Below are positions 34,805 to 44,377 of a stretch of 64,000 nucleotides of DNA, in pieces. Under the pieces are notes generated by a model. The model was not told where the DNA came from, did not search any database, and saw nothing but the letters and a program-made list of their open reading frames with translations. The stretch covers positions 4,506,120 through 4,570,119 of the forward strand of contig NZ_QXHD01000004.1 of assembly GCF_011009555.1 (NCBI RefSeq), in the 5' to 3' direction. Each line of letters starts with the position of its first letter. Positions within the stretch are counted from its first letter, which is position 1. Origin of the DNA: Adonisia turfae CCMR0081. Its GTDB lineage: Bacteria > Cyanobacteriota > Cyanobacteriia > Phormidesmidales > Phormidesmidaceae. The position numbers and the translations under genes are program-made.

Positions 34805-37187
34805 TGTCACCTTTGGATTGATTTGAAGAACGATTGAGAAGATCTAGCCAGGTTGAGATCGCACGAAAGTAAGGTGCATTATATGGACTTTTAAGTGAGC
34901 TAGTCACTCTTTTCATATCCTGAGCTTTTTGAGTTGAGTTCGGTAACCGAGCCAGCGTATACGCCACCCTAGGCAGATGCAAAAAATATTGAATGTCTCG
35001 AATATCTTCTCGCATTTTCTCCTTAAGTTGAGTTTTGTCAGTGTTATTAGCTGGCTGCTTCAATGCTTTTCTGGTCTTTTCCTTTCTAGCTTTTACATGC
35101 TGTTCTTGTAACTGAGCAGTCACTAGTAAGTTTTGTACAAAGCTATGGGGTAGATTGTTAACCTGATTAAGAATATTTACAAACGGCAAGATGCCATATA
35201 ACTCAAGTAAACTGTCGTCCTTGAGATAACTTCTAATCTTGTCAGGAATAACAGATATATCCGATACTTTGGTGTCCTCATAACCAAGCCATTGTTGCCA
35301 TTTGAAAGTTTGACCAAACAGCGTTAGGCTGTCGCGTCCGTTCCCCTTAGCGGTACTTTCAGCATCACCAGAGTCATCCGCTGATTGATATAACGGATAT
35401 TTTGGGACACTTAAACTAATGCCGCCTGAGAGGGTAATACCTGAATGTTGACCAGTGTAAGCTCTAAAGCTCTGATAAACATCAAAGCCAAACTCTACAA
35501 CTTCATTCCAGGCACCACTAACAAAGAGATCATCACCTCCTGCATAAATAAACAGTAAATTATCGTTAGCAACTGGTGGTGCGTTTATAGTTGGATTAGT
35601 CAACTGTCTATAATCCTTCGGTAGGTTAGCAGAACGTTTTTTGGCAAGGCTATTGAGATATACCTTAAAGAAGTAGCTCATTTGCCGAGAAAGGCCAGAC
35701 AGTTTTGGCAATGTATATGACTTGTTCAAGCCATTGGCAAAAATCTGTCCTAACCGATCTACATCCATACGCAGATATCCTACTCGTTTAATTCCTTTAG
35801 ATTGATCTGCCATCTCAGCTGCTGTAATAGAGCTGGCCTTCGGTATGTCTGCTGTGTCATCAAATTCACTTTTACTGGGTTTGGCATAGTTTCCTAACAA
35901 TAGTGGGTAAACATTACTAGTCTTGTAGTATTCAATATCCCAGTTATTCACTAGCAATATTGGTTTACCATCTGCAGCTCTTAAAGCTTCTTCAGGTGAG
36001 TCAAATAAGTTGTAAAAGACCCTACCCGAGCCTAGTTTGAAACGTAGTCGGGTAGGTGTAATGGGTGATTTTTGAGATCGCACAATTGCCTTAACTTGCA
36101 AAAGCTGTCTGCCGAGGCGGAATATTCGCCTGCAGGTTTCGCAGGCATTCACAGATGTTGGGTCATCTTTGTTTAAATTAGCCAAACGTTTAACGTCATC
36201 TCGGTGGCATACCTTACAAGGCTCATGAGCATTTTTCGCTTTGAGAAGGTTTGAAATTTGAGTGTCAAACTTTCGATTCTTTTGATGATGCAGAAGTTTA
36301 ATGGCAGTCTGCCAATGGTTAGCAAACACTGGTAATCCCACATCTGAGGCAGGAAAGCAGTGACTATCTAAACCCAAAAATATTCTGCCCTGATACTCCT
36401 TTAAAAACCAATTGTTAAAGGCATCCTTAATCGCAGTAACAGTTTTATTTACCGAGTCATGAGCAGGTGCGAGGATATAGCATTTACTTGCACCTGCATA
36501 AATAACATTAGTACGTGGCAACTTAAGTTGAGATAGAAGCTGTTGCACAACTTCTTCTGTAATCAACTCTAGTAAGAAGCTTCTGGCCCTAAGAGATTTG
36601 AGGGCTCCATCGGAAGCAATTGTGTAAATGAAAGGTTGAATACCGGAAATCTCACCAGCTATTAAACAGAGGTCTTTAGCATTTAGTGTATCTCCTGAGG
36701 CAGACGCCACAGCTGCTGTCATCTTAACCAGATCAAAAAAAGAAGCGTCTGATTCTCCAAAACTTACATAAGAGCCATATTTCTCTAAAATTAGGCTAAG
36801 TAGTGAAAGATTTTTCCAATCATCTTCATTCGTATTTAAGGCATCTAAGACATTCTTGATTTCGAGCTTTAATGCTTCAAGGTCTGACGTTGCTTTTATT
36901 TTGCTAACGGGATAAGGAACCAGTGGGTCTGTATCTACAATCTTCCAAGCAGGCCAAAAGTTCTCACCTCCCCCTCCGTTCTTTAATTTGATTGAATCAA
37001 AAATAAGACGTAGAGGAGACAGCTTTGACTGCTCATTAGGCCAGCGAAAATGGTCTTGTGACTTTTGAATAGAAGATTCAAAAGCTGACGATACTGGATA
37101 GGATAGGTCAGAGTTGACCTCTTTTGCCAACCGTAGGAAAGCCTGCTGAAATACTTGTAAAGCAATTTGACTAGAGATTGCACTCAT
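34794..37187 (-). CDS. cas10: Cas10/Csm1 with cyclase but no HD nuclease motif
   Basis: A 797-residue large subunit. The Csm1 block GEISGIQPFIYTIAS...KSLRARSFLLELI is at about 178-209, a zinc ribbon at C324/C327 and C349/C352, and the Palm cyclase motif YAGGDDLF (GGDD 550-553) with YLRMDVDRLG at about 471. Where Csm1 proteins normally have LHDIGK near the N-terminus this one has FLRLAKEV, and the second HD-domain histidine is also missing (SFFDLVKMTAAVA). Single-stranded DNA cleavage should be lost while cyclic-oligoadenylate synthesis on target binding should remain. Shares an operon with csm2-5 and cas6. Confidence 0.93.
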   Translation of the reverse strand: MSAISSQIALQVFQQAFLRLAKEVNSDLSYPVSSAFESSIQKSQDHFRWPNEQSKLSPLRLIFDSIKLKNGGGGENFWPAWKIVDTDPLVPYPVSKIKATSDLEALKLEIKNVLDALNTNEDDWKNLSLLSLILEKYGSYVSFGESDASFFDLVKMTAAVASASGDTLNAKDLCLIAGEISGIQPFIYTIASDGALKSLRARSFLLELITEEVVQQLLSQLKLPRTNVIYAGASKCYILAPAHDSVNKTVTAIKDAFNNWFLKEYQGRIFLGLDSHCFPASDVGLPVFANHWQTAIKLLHHQKNRKFDTQISNLLKAKNAHEPCKVCHRDDVKRLANLNKDDPTSVNACETCRRIFRLGRQLLQVKAIVRSQKSPITPTRLRFKLGSGRVFYNLFDSPEEALRAADGKPILLVNNWDIEYYKTSNVYPLLLGNYAKPSKSEFDDTADIPKASSITAAEMADQSKGIKRVGYLRMDVDRLGQIFANGLNKSYTLPKLSGLSRQMSYFFKVYLNSLAKKRSANLPKDYRQLTNPTINAPPVANDNLLFIYAGGDDLFVSGAWNEVVEFGFDVYQSFRAYTGQHSGITLSGGISLSVPKYPLYQSADDSGDAESTAKGNGRDSLTLFGQTFKWQQWLGYEDTKVSDISVIPDKIRSYLKDDSLLELYGILPFVNILNQVNNLPHSFVQNLLVTAQLQEQHVKARKEKTRKALKQPANNTDKTQLKEKMREDIRDIQYFLHLPRVAYTLARLPNSTQKAQDMKRVTSSLKSPYNAPYFRAISTWLDLLNRSSNQSKGDNVR

Positions 37188-37300
37188 TATGATTATTTCT
37201 CATTACTGTCTTTATCCACAGAAAATCTTGTCTGCCTTGTGCCAGTTCACGGTAAGCGGATTTCTGTTGTGCTACCAATCGACTTTGTCAATAGTCGCAC

Positions 37301-38230
37301 TCATAGAGACTCCTGTAGAAGTGCTCGCACCTGTTCCACCAGCACTTCGGGCACTCCATCGGTCTCCCCCTGTACCCATGGTCCACAACGCACTTCCAAA
37401 AACGGCTCACGCTGCAACACTTCGATCATGGTCTCTAACGTGCTGTGAATCACTGCAATCGGCTGTAAATTCCCCTGATTTCCACAAAACTTATGCCAGG
37501 GCTCAATCTCTTCAGGCTTTGAGCTAATAATCAAATAATGAGTACAAGCATCCAGAATCGATTGCTTTTCCGGTTGCACCATTCCCCCAGCATCCACAAT
37601 CACCAACGACTTTTGTTGCCGCAGGTTACGAATCGCCTGCCCCTGATAAGGAAAAAATCGCTCTGTCAGAGTGCCTTTGTTAGCCAACTTAAATGCCTCT
37701 CGCTCGGATGCATTTTCCGGCAGCTCTAATGTCCAATTACCCTCACCATCCCATTGAGCGCGTTGCAAATACACATCCGGATAATCTTTAACCAAAGTTA
37801 CAAACAACTGGTGAGACAAAACACTCTTGCCACTGTCCGGCGGCCCCACCACCAATAGAGCAGGCCCCAGCTTATCAGGTTGAATAGACGGTACTCCCAA
37901 ATTTAAATCCTCAAGCGGGAGCACCTGCCCAACACTGACAAGTTTAGAATGAGTTGTCGTCACAACCGCCCCCAATCGTGGGTCAAAACAAGCAACCCAC
38001 ACCGTCGGATGACATTCATGCACCAGATACGCATAGAGCCAGACCGGAGCACGCCCAGAGAGCACCACACCCTTGCGTGGATCTAGACCCGCCGGTAAAC
38101 GCAATGTTGCTAACTCTTGCGGTTCAATAATGCGATCGCGACTCACCAACTCAATAGTTACCAACTGATACGCCAATCCCTGAGTCGTTTGATGATGGCT
38201 CAGCGTCAGTTGAATCGAAGCATCGGCCAC
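37301..38230 (-). CDS. csx3: Csx3 (ring nuclease) fused to a P-loop ATPase/kinase domain
   Basis: A 309-residue protein. Residues 1 to about 97 are Csx3: LSGRAPVWLYAYLVHECHP with H71 at the position of the catalytic histidine, and WVACFDPRLGAVVTTTHS. Csx3/Crn3 degrades cyclic tetra-adenylate and so ends type III signalling. A linker leads to a P-loop NTPase with GPPDSGKS (129-136) and a hydrophobic Walker B-like strand SLVIVDAGG. Such fusions are known in cyanobacteria; the ATPase role is unclear. First gene of the minus-strand operon, 113 bases before cas10. The presence of Csx3 suggests cA4 is the messenger here. Confidence 0.88.
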   Translation of the reverse strand: MADASIQLTLSHHQTTQGLAYQLVTIELVSRDRIIEPQELATLRLPAGLDPRKGVVLSGRAPVWLYAYLVHECHPTVWVACFDPRLGAVVTTTHSKLVSVGQVLPLEDLNLGVPSIQPDKLGPALLVVGPPDSGKSVLSHQLFVTLVKDYPDVYLQRAQWDGEGNWTLELPENASEREAFKLANKGTLTERFFPYQGQAIRNLRQQKSLVIVDAGGMVQPEKQSILDACTHYLIISSKPEEIEPWHKFCGNQGNLQPIAVIHSTLETMIEVLQREPFLEVRCGPWVQGETDGVPEVLVEQVRALLQESL

Positions 38231-38408
38231 AGATCATTCTCCAAAGGCAAACATTAGATATAGAAACACAACACTTTAATGTCATTGAGATGTAGCAGAT
38301 GCATTGTGGATTCTTTTCACCACTAATCTCGTTATATGGTTTCCTCTTGCCAATTATGCATACACTTTAGAAGAGGGGGCTTCAAAACCAGCTTTCGCTA
38401 AAGTTGTG

Positions 38409-39833
38409 ATGGTATTTAACTACTTACCTACACCTGAACTGTTACATGAATTAGCCAAGGGACGATTAGCAGATCGACTGTTACGGGCAGTACGCCTGTG
38501 GGTATTGCTGCATCAGCTATATGGACCTGATGCTTGGGCACAGCAGCTACCACAGCCATTTCGCTATGGTGATTTGCGCACTCTTCTCTTTGCACCAAGC
38601 CATGGCCGTAGTGAAACAGCGAAGGTACCAGAGCTAACTGCCCATTGCGACCTTGATTGTTGTTGCCAGCGTTCCCTAGCAACCTGGTTAATGGACAGTG
38701 ATCCTGCCTTTTCGTTAATAGATTGGCAGCAACAAATTATGTGTTTGAGCCATCTACCAAAAGCGGCCATAGACACCGCTTTGGCCGCCTGTCCATTCGC
38801 GACCGTGCATCGTTCGATTCGCAATGACTTATCCCATTTGGCCGATCTGGGCTGGCTGGCTGGGGAGAGTAAGGGACGGTTTCGTACCCTTGAGCCCCAT
38901 CATTGGCCGCAGCTACAGATGCAGGCACCCATGCCGTTGGGTAATTTGTCAGTAGCACAGACCTGGGAGGTATTGCGATCGCTAGAGTCGATTTCGTTTG
39001 TGCAGCCCAATCTAAATGTAATTGTGCAATCTCTGTGGGAACAGCTGACCAGTCAACAGTCAGTGACCACTGTAGAGCCAGAGCGGCGTATCTTTATCCA
39101 TCTAGATTACATCCTGTCGGAGGCGATGCAGGAGCAGGTGGATACACTGCAAGAACAAATCGAACAGCTATGGCGCAGTGGCGGCGGTGTTATTCAGTTT
39201 AACTATTGGCGTAGCCCGGAGGACACTGTACCGATTACGGTTTATCCGGTGTGTTTACATTATTCTCGACGGGCTAAATATCTCAGTGCCTATGGTGATG
39301 ATCCAACCGGTGTATTCGGTTGGCATAATTACCGGTTAGATCGAATTACATCATCTCGATTGACGGTGTTTGTCTGGGGTGACCCCCAGGTCCCAGAATC
39401 GCTACGGGCGATGCGGCGCATGGGCCAATTACCAACGTCAGAAAATGTGAATGCGGCTTTGGACCAGGCCTGGGGGTTTAATTTTTATTTACCTCGTCGG
39501 TTATTAATTATGCGTTTTCCGTCTGAGTTTGCTCGGTGGTATGTTGAGCAGACTGAGCGACATTCTACTTTTCAGCCGGTTGACTATCAAGCATTGCCAG
39601 GGTTAATAAAACAGGCGATCGGGGATAGTGACGAGCAGGCAACAGTGCTGGATATTTTAGCTCGGCGCAATCCGCAGGATGCTTATTATCGGGCTTGGAT
39701 ACGCCTGGGGGATATTAATATTGTGATGCGGCTCCGGGATTGGCGGCCTAAAGGTGAGGTGATTGCCCCCCTGGCATTACGTCAACGGATGCAGGCAGAG
39801 GTGGATGCTGAGTTGAGGCATTATCAGGGTTGA
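38409..39833 (+). CDS. CRISPR-associated WYL-type regulator (TIGR03985 family)
   Basis: A 474-residue protein matching the cyanobacterial CRISPR-associated family TIGR03985. The N-terminal part (MVFNYLPTPELLHELAKGRL, residues 1-170) is helical with winged-helix character (FATVHRSIRNDLSHLADLGWL). The C-terminal half is WYL-like (VYPVCLHYSRRAKYLSAYG, WHNYRLDRI). WYL proteins are ligand-controlled transcription factors, so it probably regulates the divergent csx3-csm operon or the array. ATG 38409 is chosen; upstream in-frame codons to 38304 lack conserved character. It is transcribed toward the array leader. Confidence 0.82.
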   Translation: MVFNYLPTPELLHELAKGRLADRLLRAVRLWVLLHQLYGPDAWAQQLPQPFRYGDLRTLLFAPSHGRSETAKVPELTAHCDLDCCCQRSLATWLMDSDPAFSLIDWQQQIMCLSHLPKAAIDTALAACPFATVHRSIRNDLSHLADLGWLAGESKGRFRTLEPHHWPQLQMQAPMPLGNLSVAQTWEVLRSLESISFVQPNLNVIVQSLWEQLTSQQSVTTVEPERRIFIHLDYILSEAMQEQVDTLQEQIEQLWRSGGGVIQFNYWRSPEDTVPITVYPVCLHYSRRAKYLSAYGDDPTGVFGWHNYRLDRITSSRLTVFVWGDPQVPESLRAMRRMGQLPTSENVNAALDQAWGFNFYLPRRLLIMRFPSEFARWYVEQTERHSTFQPVDYQALPGLIKQAIGDSDEQATVLDILARRNPQDAYYRAWIRLGDINIVMRLRDWRPKGEVIAPLALRQRMQAEVDAELRHYQG

Positions 39834-40122
39834 TGGGGCTAAACTAATGCAATGTCTGGTGCTGTCATCGGCTGCGCGACTGTGGGGCTGTGTTCTGTGG
39901 CAGGCTGAATAAAGGGGGTGAAAAGCTTTGTCAGAGCGGATTAGTGGCTTTTTGCTTGTCTTTGAGATCCGCGCAAGGGCTGGAAGGGTTATCAGTTCAA
40001 TGTTTCGTAGGATTAAGGTACCTTGAAGAAGTGCACATTTACTGGGCTGAGAACTATAATGGGGTAGGTTCGCTCAAATGTACCTTGAAAACTAAATGCA
40101 GCCAACGTTTCAATGGGCTGCC
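39834..40122 (+). promoter_or_regulatory. CRISPR leader region
   Basis: The 289 bases between the regulator gene and the first repeat. Repeats end in ATTGAAAC on this strand, so the leader is expected on this side. It contains two copies of GTACCTTGAA (around 40018 and 40080). No coding region is supported. Confidence 0.6.
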
Positions 40123-41162
40123 GTCACAATAAACCACTTCCCCTCACGGGGATTGAAACGGCAATGTTTACCCGGCCTGGCGACACAGATGCCTACGTCA
40201 CAATAAACCACTTCCCCTCACGAGGATTGAAACATGGAGGCTGGATGCGACATCGGGATGCTGGTCGGTCACAATAAACCACTTCCCCTCACGGGGATTG
40301 AAACCGAGAAATTACGAACGCTCACTTGGATGAAGCGAGTCACAATAAACCACTTCCCCTCACGGGGATTGAAACAATTGCTTTCAGTTTGGCGGCTGCT
40401 ACCCGCTGCGTGTCAAAATCAACCACTTCCCCTCACGGGGATTGAAACTCATAGTCAAGGACAGACTTTAAGGGCTTATCCCGTCACAATCAACCACTTC
40501 CCCTCACGGGGATTGAAACCGTCCAAGAAAGCCTCTGTCGGTTATCGCGTTTCTGAGTACGTCACAATCAACCACTTCCCCTCACGGGGATTGAAACCCT
40601 AAGGCTAGAAACCGTGTTAGGTGCTAGATTGGCGTCAAAATCAACCACTTCCCCTCACGGGGATTGAAACGATGATGTCCTGTCCAGAAACGTGATAGTT
40701 AATCTTGTCACAATAAACCACTTCCCCTCACGGGGATTGAAACTACGAAACCTTTAGCGCAGAACAAATAGATAAAATTGTCGTCACAATCAACCACTTC
40801 CCCTCACGGGGATTGAAACTCTCTATTTGATTGGTGAGGCTAGCTGCACTGCCGTCACAATCAACCACTTCCCCTCACGGGGATTGAAACTGGAAGATGG
40901 AGCCGCCAAAACCATAGTGCAGACAGGTCAAAATCAACCACTTCCCCTCACGGGGATTGAAACAATCCACAGCGGCAAAGGGTGGGATAGACACGGCGTC
41001 ACAATAAACCACTTCCCCTCACGGGGATTGGAACAGCTTGCTTGTGAGCTTTGTCGCTTATGGTCCAGGTCACAATCAACCACTTCCCCTCACGGGGATT
41101 GAAACGGACTACCAGAAAGCATTTAAAGAAATTTACACACGTCACAATCAACCACTTCCCCT
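40123..41162 (+). CRISPR. CRISPR array, 14 full 37-bp repeats plus a truncated one
   Basis: Repeats start GTCACAATAAACCACTT and end CACGGGGATTGAAAC. They begin at 40123, 40197, 40268, 40339, 40412, 40483, 40561, 40634, 40707, 40783, 40854, 40927, 40998 and 41069; a 15th from 41141 is cut after 22 bases. The 14 spacers are 34-41 bases. Three variants alternate at the 5' part: CACAATAAACC, CACAATCAACC and CAAAATCAACC. Repeat 2 has A for G in the loop-side GGGG and repeat 13 ends TTGGAAC. The stem CCCC-TCAC-GGGG is the likely Cas6 site. It accompanies the type III-A genes; no cas1/cas2 is in the window. Confidence 0.97.
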
Positions 41163-41205
41163 TATGATTGCCCTGCTATATCGGAATCAGGCAACCAGGC
41201 ATTTC

Positions 41206-41878
41206 ATATAAGAAGCCCCCACGAACACTACGGCTCATGGAGGCTTCGGTTTAGATATAAAGGGTTAAGTAATACAGGATTCTGTCTACTTAGATATAGG
41301 GTTCGTGCTAGGAAGTTATTCCATACAGTGCTTTGCCTGTGAATTCACTGTATGCCGAAATGGTTTACATACATACCTTTGCCGCACAAGCCTATCGTCT
41401 GCTTACACAACCATCAATTTTTCCTAGCATGTGTCAGAGATCACTGTGGGATGAGCAGATAGGATATTAACTAAAGGGTTCTGACGTGGTTGTGCACTAT
41501 TGCCCAGAGAATTGTAGCGTCGGGCGATTAGTCTAGTGAAGCTTTAAAAACAACAGCACCCAAAACAATCAACTGAAAAGTTCTCCTAAGTTCAACAAGA
41601 CTTTTTAGAGTTGTTTTAATAAGGCGACCTTACTATAAACAGGGCTCTCTAGTGCCATTAAGAAGAGATATCAGTGAGTTGTTTGGGTGCTGTCTTTGAT
41701 CCGTCAATTGATTCTACTGAGATATCTATTGTCAGACCTCCTTTCGTTATGGCCATAAGCCTTTCAGCTCATGTCCTTAGGATATTCCGATAATGCTTGA
41801 ATGTCTCTTCTCTGATACAAACGTTAATGTTGTTATTCGTCATTGTTTTTCTTGTAAAACAGTGAGATAACTCTATGG
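41206..41878 (+). repeat. 0.67-kb interspersed element, copy 3
   Basis: A full-length copy (673 bases) starting 44 bases after the cut-off last CRISPR repeat. The hairpin GAAGCCCCCACG...CATGGAGGCTTC is imperfect at three positions compared with copy 1. The long stem is kept: CAGCACCCAAAACAA with TTGTTTGGGTGCTG. It ends in AACTCTATGG. Confidence 0.85.
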
Positions 41879-42018
41879 TGTGATAAGTGATTGGGACATT
41901 TTGATTCGATCAGCTTAGCGGGTACTTTCTTTTTGGATACCGAGATACGCAAACGTCGAGAGTGATTCGGCGTTTGCGTACGTTCGATGAAAGTAAGACA
42001 CCTTGTCAAGGTTATGCG

Positions 42019-42759
42019 CTAAACATTGACGGGCTGATTACGTAGATGAGTTGCTTGCTCAATTTGGGTTAACCATTGCCGCCAACAGAGACTGGCTAAG
42101 TGCTGCAACGTTTTCCCATATTTCTGTGTATCTTGGCGCAAGGCTGCAACTGTCACATCTGTGGTCGAGCCAATCTCACAAGCATGGCCAATAAACCATT
42201 TTCCCACTGTTTGAGTGATGACTTCTGGGTGAAACTGTAGGGCTAAGATCGTTTGCTTGTAGGAAAATGCTTGATTTTCATACTTAGCACTTGAGGCTAA
42301 GCGATCGCAACCATCGGGTAATGTAAAGGTATCGCCATGCCAATGTAAAACAGCATCGGCAGTCGCGAGGGGCTGTAAGACAGACTGATGGCCTGCTTCA
42401 CTTAAGTTGATGGGGGACCAACCAATCTCTTTCCCTGCGCTTCCAGGGTAAACCTTGGCCCCCAGAACACGCGCTATTAGCTGGGCACCTAAACAAATTC
42501 CTAGGGTGGGCAAATCAGCCTCAAGTCGGTGCTTTAATATCCGAAGCTCATCCTTTAGAAACGGATAATCTTGCTCATCATAGGCTCCAATCGGTCCACC
42601 TAAAATAATCAGCAAATCGGGGCTAGCTGGGTCAAGGTTAGCTAAATTATCGGCCCCTGCGTCTAAATACTGAAGAGAATATCGCTGATCTTCTAAGACA
42701 GGGGCAAGGCTACCTACGTCTTCAAAGGCAATATGTCGAATTGCAATGGCTGTCTTCAT
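42019..42759 (-). CDS. Class I glutamine amidotransferase-like protein
   Basis: A 246-residue GATase1-type protein. The nucleophile elbow GICLGAQ holds the catalytic cysteine (about residue 89), and the histidine and glutamate lie in LQFHPEV (about 181-187). It resembles GMP-synthase-like amidotransferases of secondary metabolism that release ammonia from glutamine or cleave gamma-glutamyl bonds. AAAAAGGAACC directly precedes ATG 42759, so the longer frame to 42849 is rejected. It lies 64 bases downstream of the AurF-like gene and is probably in one operon with it. Confidence 0.82.
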   Translation of the reverse strand: MKTAIAIRHIAFEDVGSLAPVLEDQRYSLQYLDAGADNLANLDPASPDLLIILGGPIGAYDEQDYPFLKDELRILKHRLEADLPTLGICLGAQLIARVLGAKVYPGSAGKEIGWSPINLSEAGHQSVLQPLATADAVLHWHGDTFTLPDGCDRLASSAKYENQAFSYKQTILALQFHPEVITQTVGKWFIGHACEIGSTTDVTVAALRQDTQKYGKTLQHLASLCWRQWLTQIEQATHLRNQPVNV

Positions 42760-42823
42760 GGTTCCTTTTTTGAAAACTTTTACGCGTTTTGGGTGTGTGT
42801 CTATCAAGAAGCAAGGTGTTGTC

Positions 42824-43834
42824 TTAGTCACATAAACCTGCTTGTGCAAAGCTGTCTGCCCCTGCTACAGAATCTAGCACTCCTAATTCCTTAGCCAGTT
42901 GAATGACATCGGAATAGTCAATTCTCAGCAGATCAACGTCTGCATTTGTCGCTGTGTCTTGGATGATTGTTCTGGCATTAGGAAAATTGATTTGCTGTAG
43001 CATAGCCCCCCATACATCTAGTTCTGCATCGGCAAACCAGCGGACAGGCTTGGGCAATATCTGGCTAAAGAACATCTGTTGCTCTAGTGACAAATTAGCG
43101 TACATACACTTGGCCAACTCTAGGAAAATACTATGGTGAGCCTTCTCGTCACGTAGGTGGGTATAAACAGTCAGCTGGTTCAAAGGCTGGATCTCCTTAT
43201 CATACGCAAGCAGCGACAAATAATCGCTAACAAAAACCTCTGAAACAATAGCTGTAGCCATCTGAACAAGAAGCTTTTTCCATGGTTCTGAATAGCGTTC
43301 TTTTTCTTGCGTCATCTTTCTTACCAAGGTAAAACTTGGTAATTTTAAGTGTTGTAATTGACGATGTTCACGGGTGATATTGCAAGCATGCACAACCAGT
43401 TGAATGTGATAAGCTTCATCGACTAAGGTATCGCTAGCGATCAATTGGCTTGTCTCATCATCTACCCCTGGAACTTCCCGATAGAGAATATGATTACATG
43501 CTGGGGCAATTACCTTGGATTCAATATCAATTGTTTTTTCGTTATAGGCAATCCAGCCACAGGAAAGGACTTTTTGTCTAATTTCTGAAGGTGCAGCTAA
43601 AAAATCCGGGTGATCTTTAAATGGTAGCAAATCTAAACGAAAATCTTCTCGATTTGGGTTGAAGGCCATCTCGGATGATGACTCATATGCTACTTTCTTT
43701 TTAACTTGGCTAACCTGGGACCTAAGGTGCCAATTATGGGCCATTTTCTCCAATAGCATCCGAGAGTGAGAGATATCAGCTGAAGAGTCGGGCTTGACAG
43801 TTTGTGTTTTTGAGGGTTCAATTACTGAATTCAT
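42824..43834 (-). CDS. AurF-like non-haem diiron oxygenase
   Basis: A 336-residue ferritin-like protein of the AurF/p-aminobenzoate N-oxygenase type. Iron-ligand motifs are IESKVIAP (Glu at about 105), VDEAYHIQLV (E140-x-x-H143), IVSEVFVSDYL, and RDEKAHHSIFLE (about 227-239). Members oxidise aryl amines to nitro compounds or carry out related oxygenations. The neighbouring amidotransferase and the divergent small thiol protein and HxlR regulator suggest a small biosynthetic or detoxifying cluster. Substrate unknown. Confidence 0.78.
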   Translation of the reverse strand: MNSVIEPSKTQTVKPDSSADISHSRMLLEKMAHNWHLRSQVSQVKKKVAYESSSEMAFNPNREDFRLDLLPFKDHPDFLAAPSEIRQKVLSCGWIAYNEKTIDIESKVIAPACNHILYREVPGVDDETSQLIASDTLVDEAYHIQLVVHACNITREHRQLQHLKLPSFTLVRKMTQEKERYSEPWKKLLVQMATAIVSEVFVSDYLSLLAYDKEIQPLNQLTVYTHLRDEKAHHSIFLELAKCMYANLSLEQQMFFSQILPKPVRWFADAELDVWGAMLQQINFPNARTIIQDTATNADVDLLRIDYSDVIQLAKELGVLDSVAGADSFAQAGLCD

Positions 43835-44062
43835 AGCGATTCCACTGATAAGCTTACGTTTCTAGCCGAGGGATTATCTAGCCAAGGGATTAATCGGCAG
43901 GTATAATCAACTTCAAGTGTTGTTTCCACTGCACGCTGAGGTGAGTAGATATTTATTACTTGTTGTTGATAGTTATAAAAGCCAATGGGAACTGGAAAAC
44001 TCAAGTGTTTTAAACTACTTTCTTGGAGAGAATATTGTGCTTGAAGCAGATACCCGTTTTAG

Positions 44063-44299
44063 CTATTTCAAATCAGACAAACTAGCGCCAAAATTGATAT
44101 GGAATGCTTCACCGTCTATCACCAATGCGGGTACAGATTTGACGCCCGCTGATTCGGCTTCAGCAATCCGGGATTGATCATTGCCGAGATGTACGCTCTC
44201 CACATTGTAGCGAGACGTATCTATTGCTGTTGCTAGATTATTTTCAGCAGCAATGCAAACTGAACAACCAGCATGATAAAAAGTAGCTGTCTTACTCAT
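44063..44299 (-). CDS. Thioredoxin-like/glutaredoxin-like CxxC protein
   Basis: A 78-residue thioredoxin-fold protein with the active site GCSVC (C12 and C15) after the first strand TATFYHA, the cis-proline motif SVPALVIDG (about 55-63) and a short C-terminus. It is a minimal redox protein. AGGAAAG about 6 bases upstream supports ATG 44299. It lies between the AurF-like gene and the divergent HxlR gene and could supply electrons or serve in thiol sensing (inference). Confidence 0.82.
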   Translation of the reverse strand: MSKTATFYHAGCSVCIAAENNLATAIDTSRYNVESVHLGNDQSRIAEAESAGVKSVPALVIDGEAFHINFGASLSDLK

Positions 44300-44377
44300 G
44301 ATTCTTTCCTAGGTTAAGTATTGGGCGATGTGCGCCTATTGCTTAGGCTAAACGTAGGCAAACCATCTAGGAAAGGG

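Noticed and set aside
39890..40132. 80-codon plus-strand frame running into the first CRISPR repeat
   Set aside because: It overlaps the leader and repeat 1; not a gene.
40234..41102. Open frames across the CRISPR array
   Set aside because: They consist of translated repeats and spacers.
43917..44177. 86-codon plus-strand frame
   Set aside because: Antisense to the thioredoxin-like gene, which has a CxxC site and ribosome binding site.
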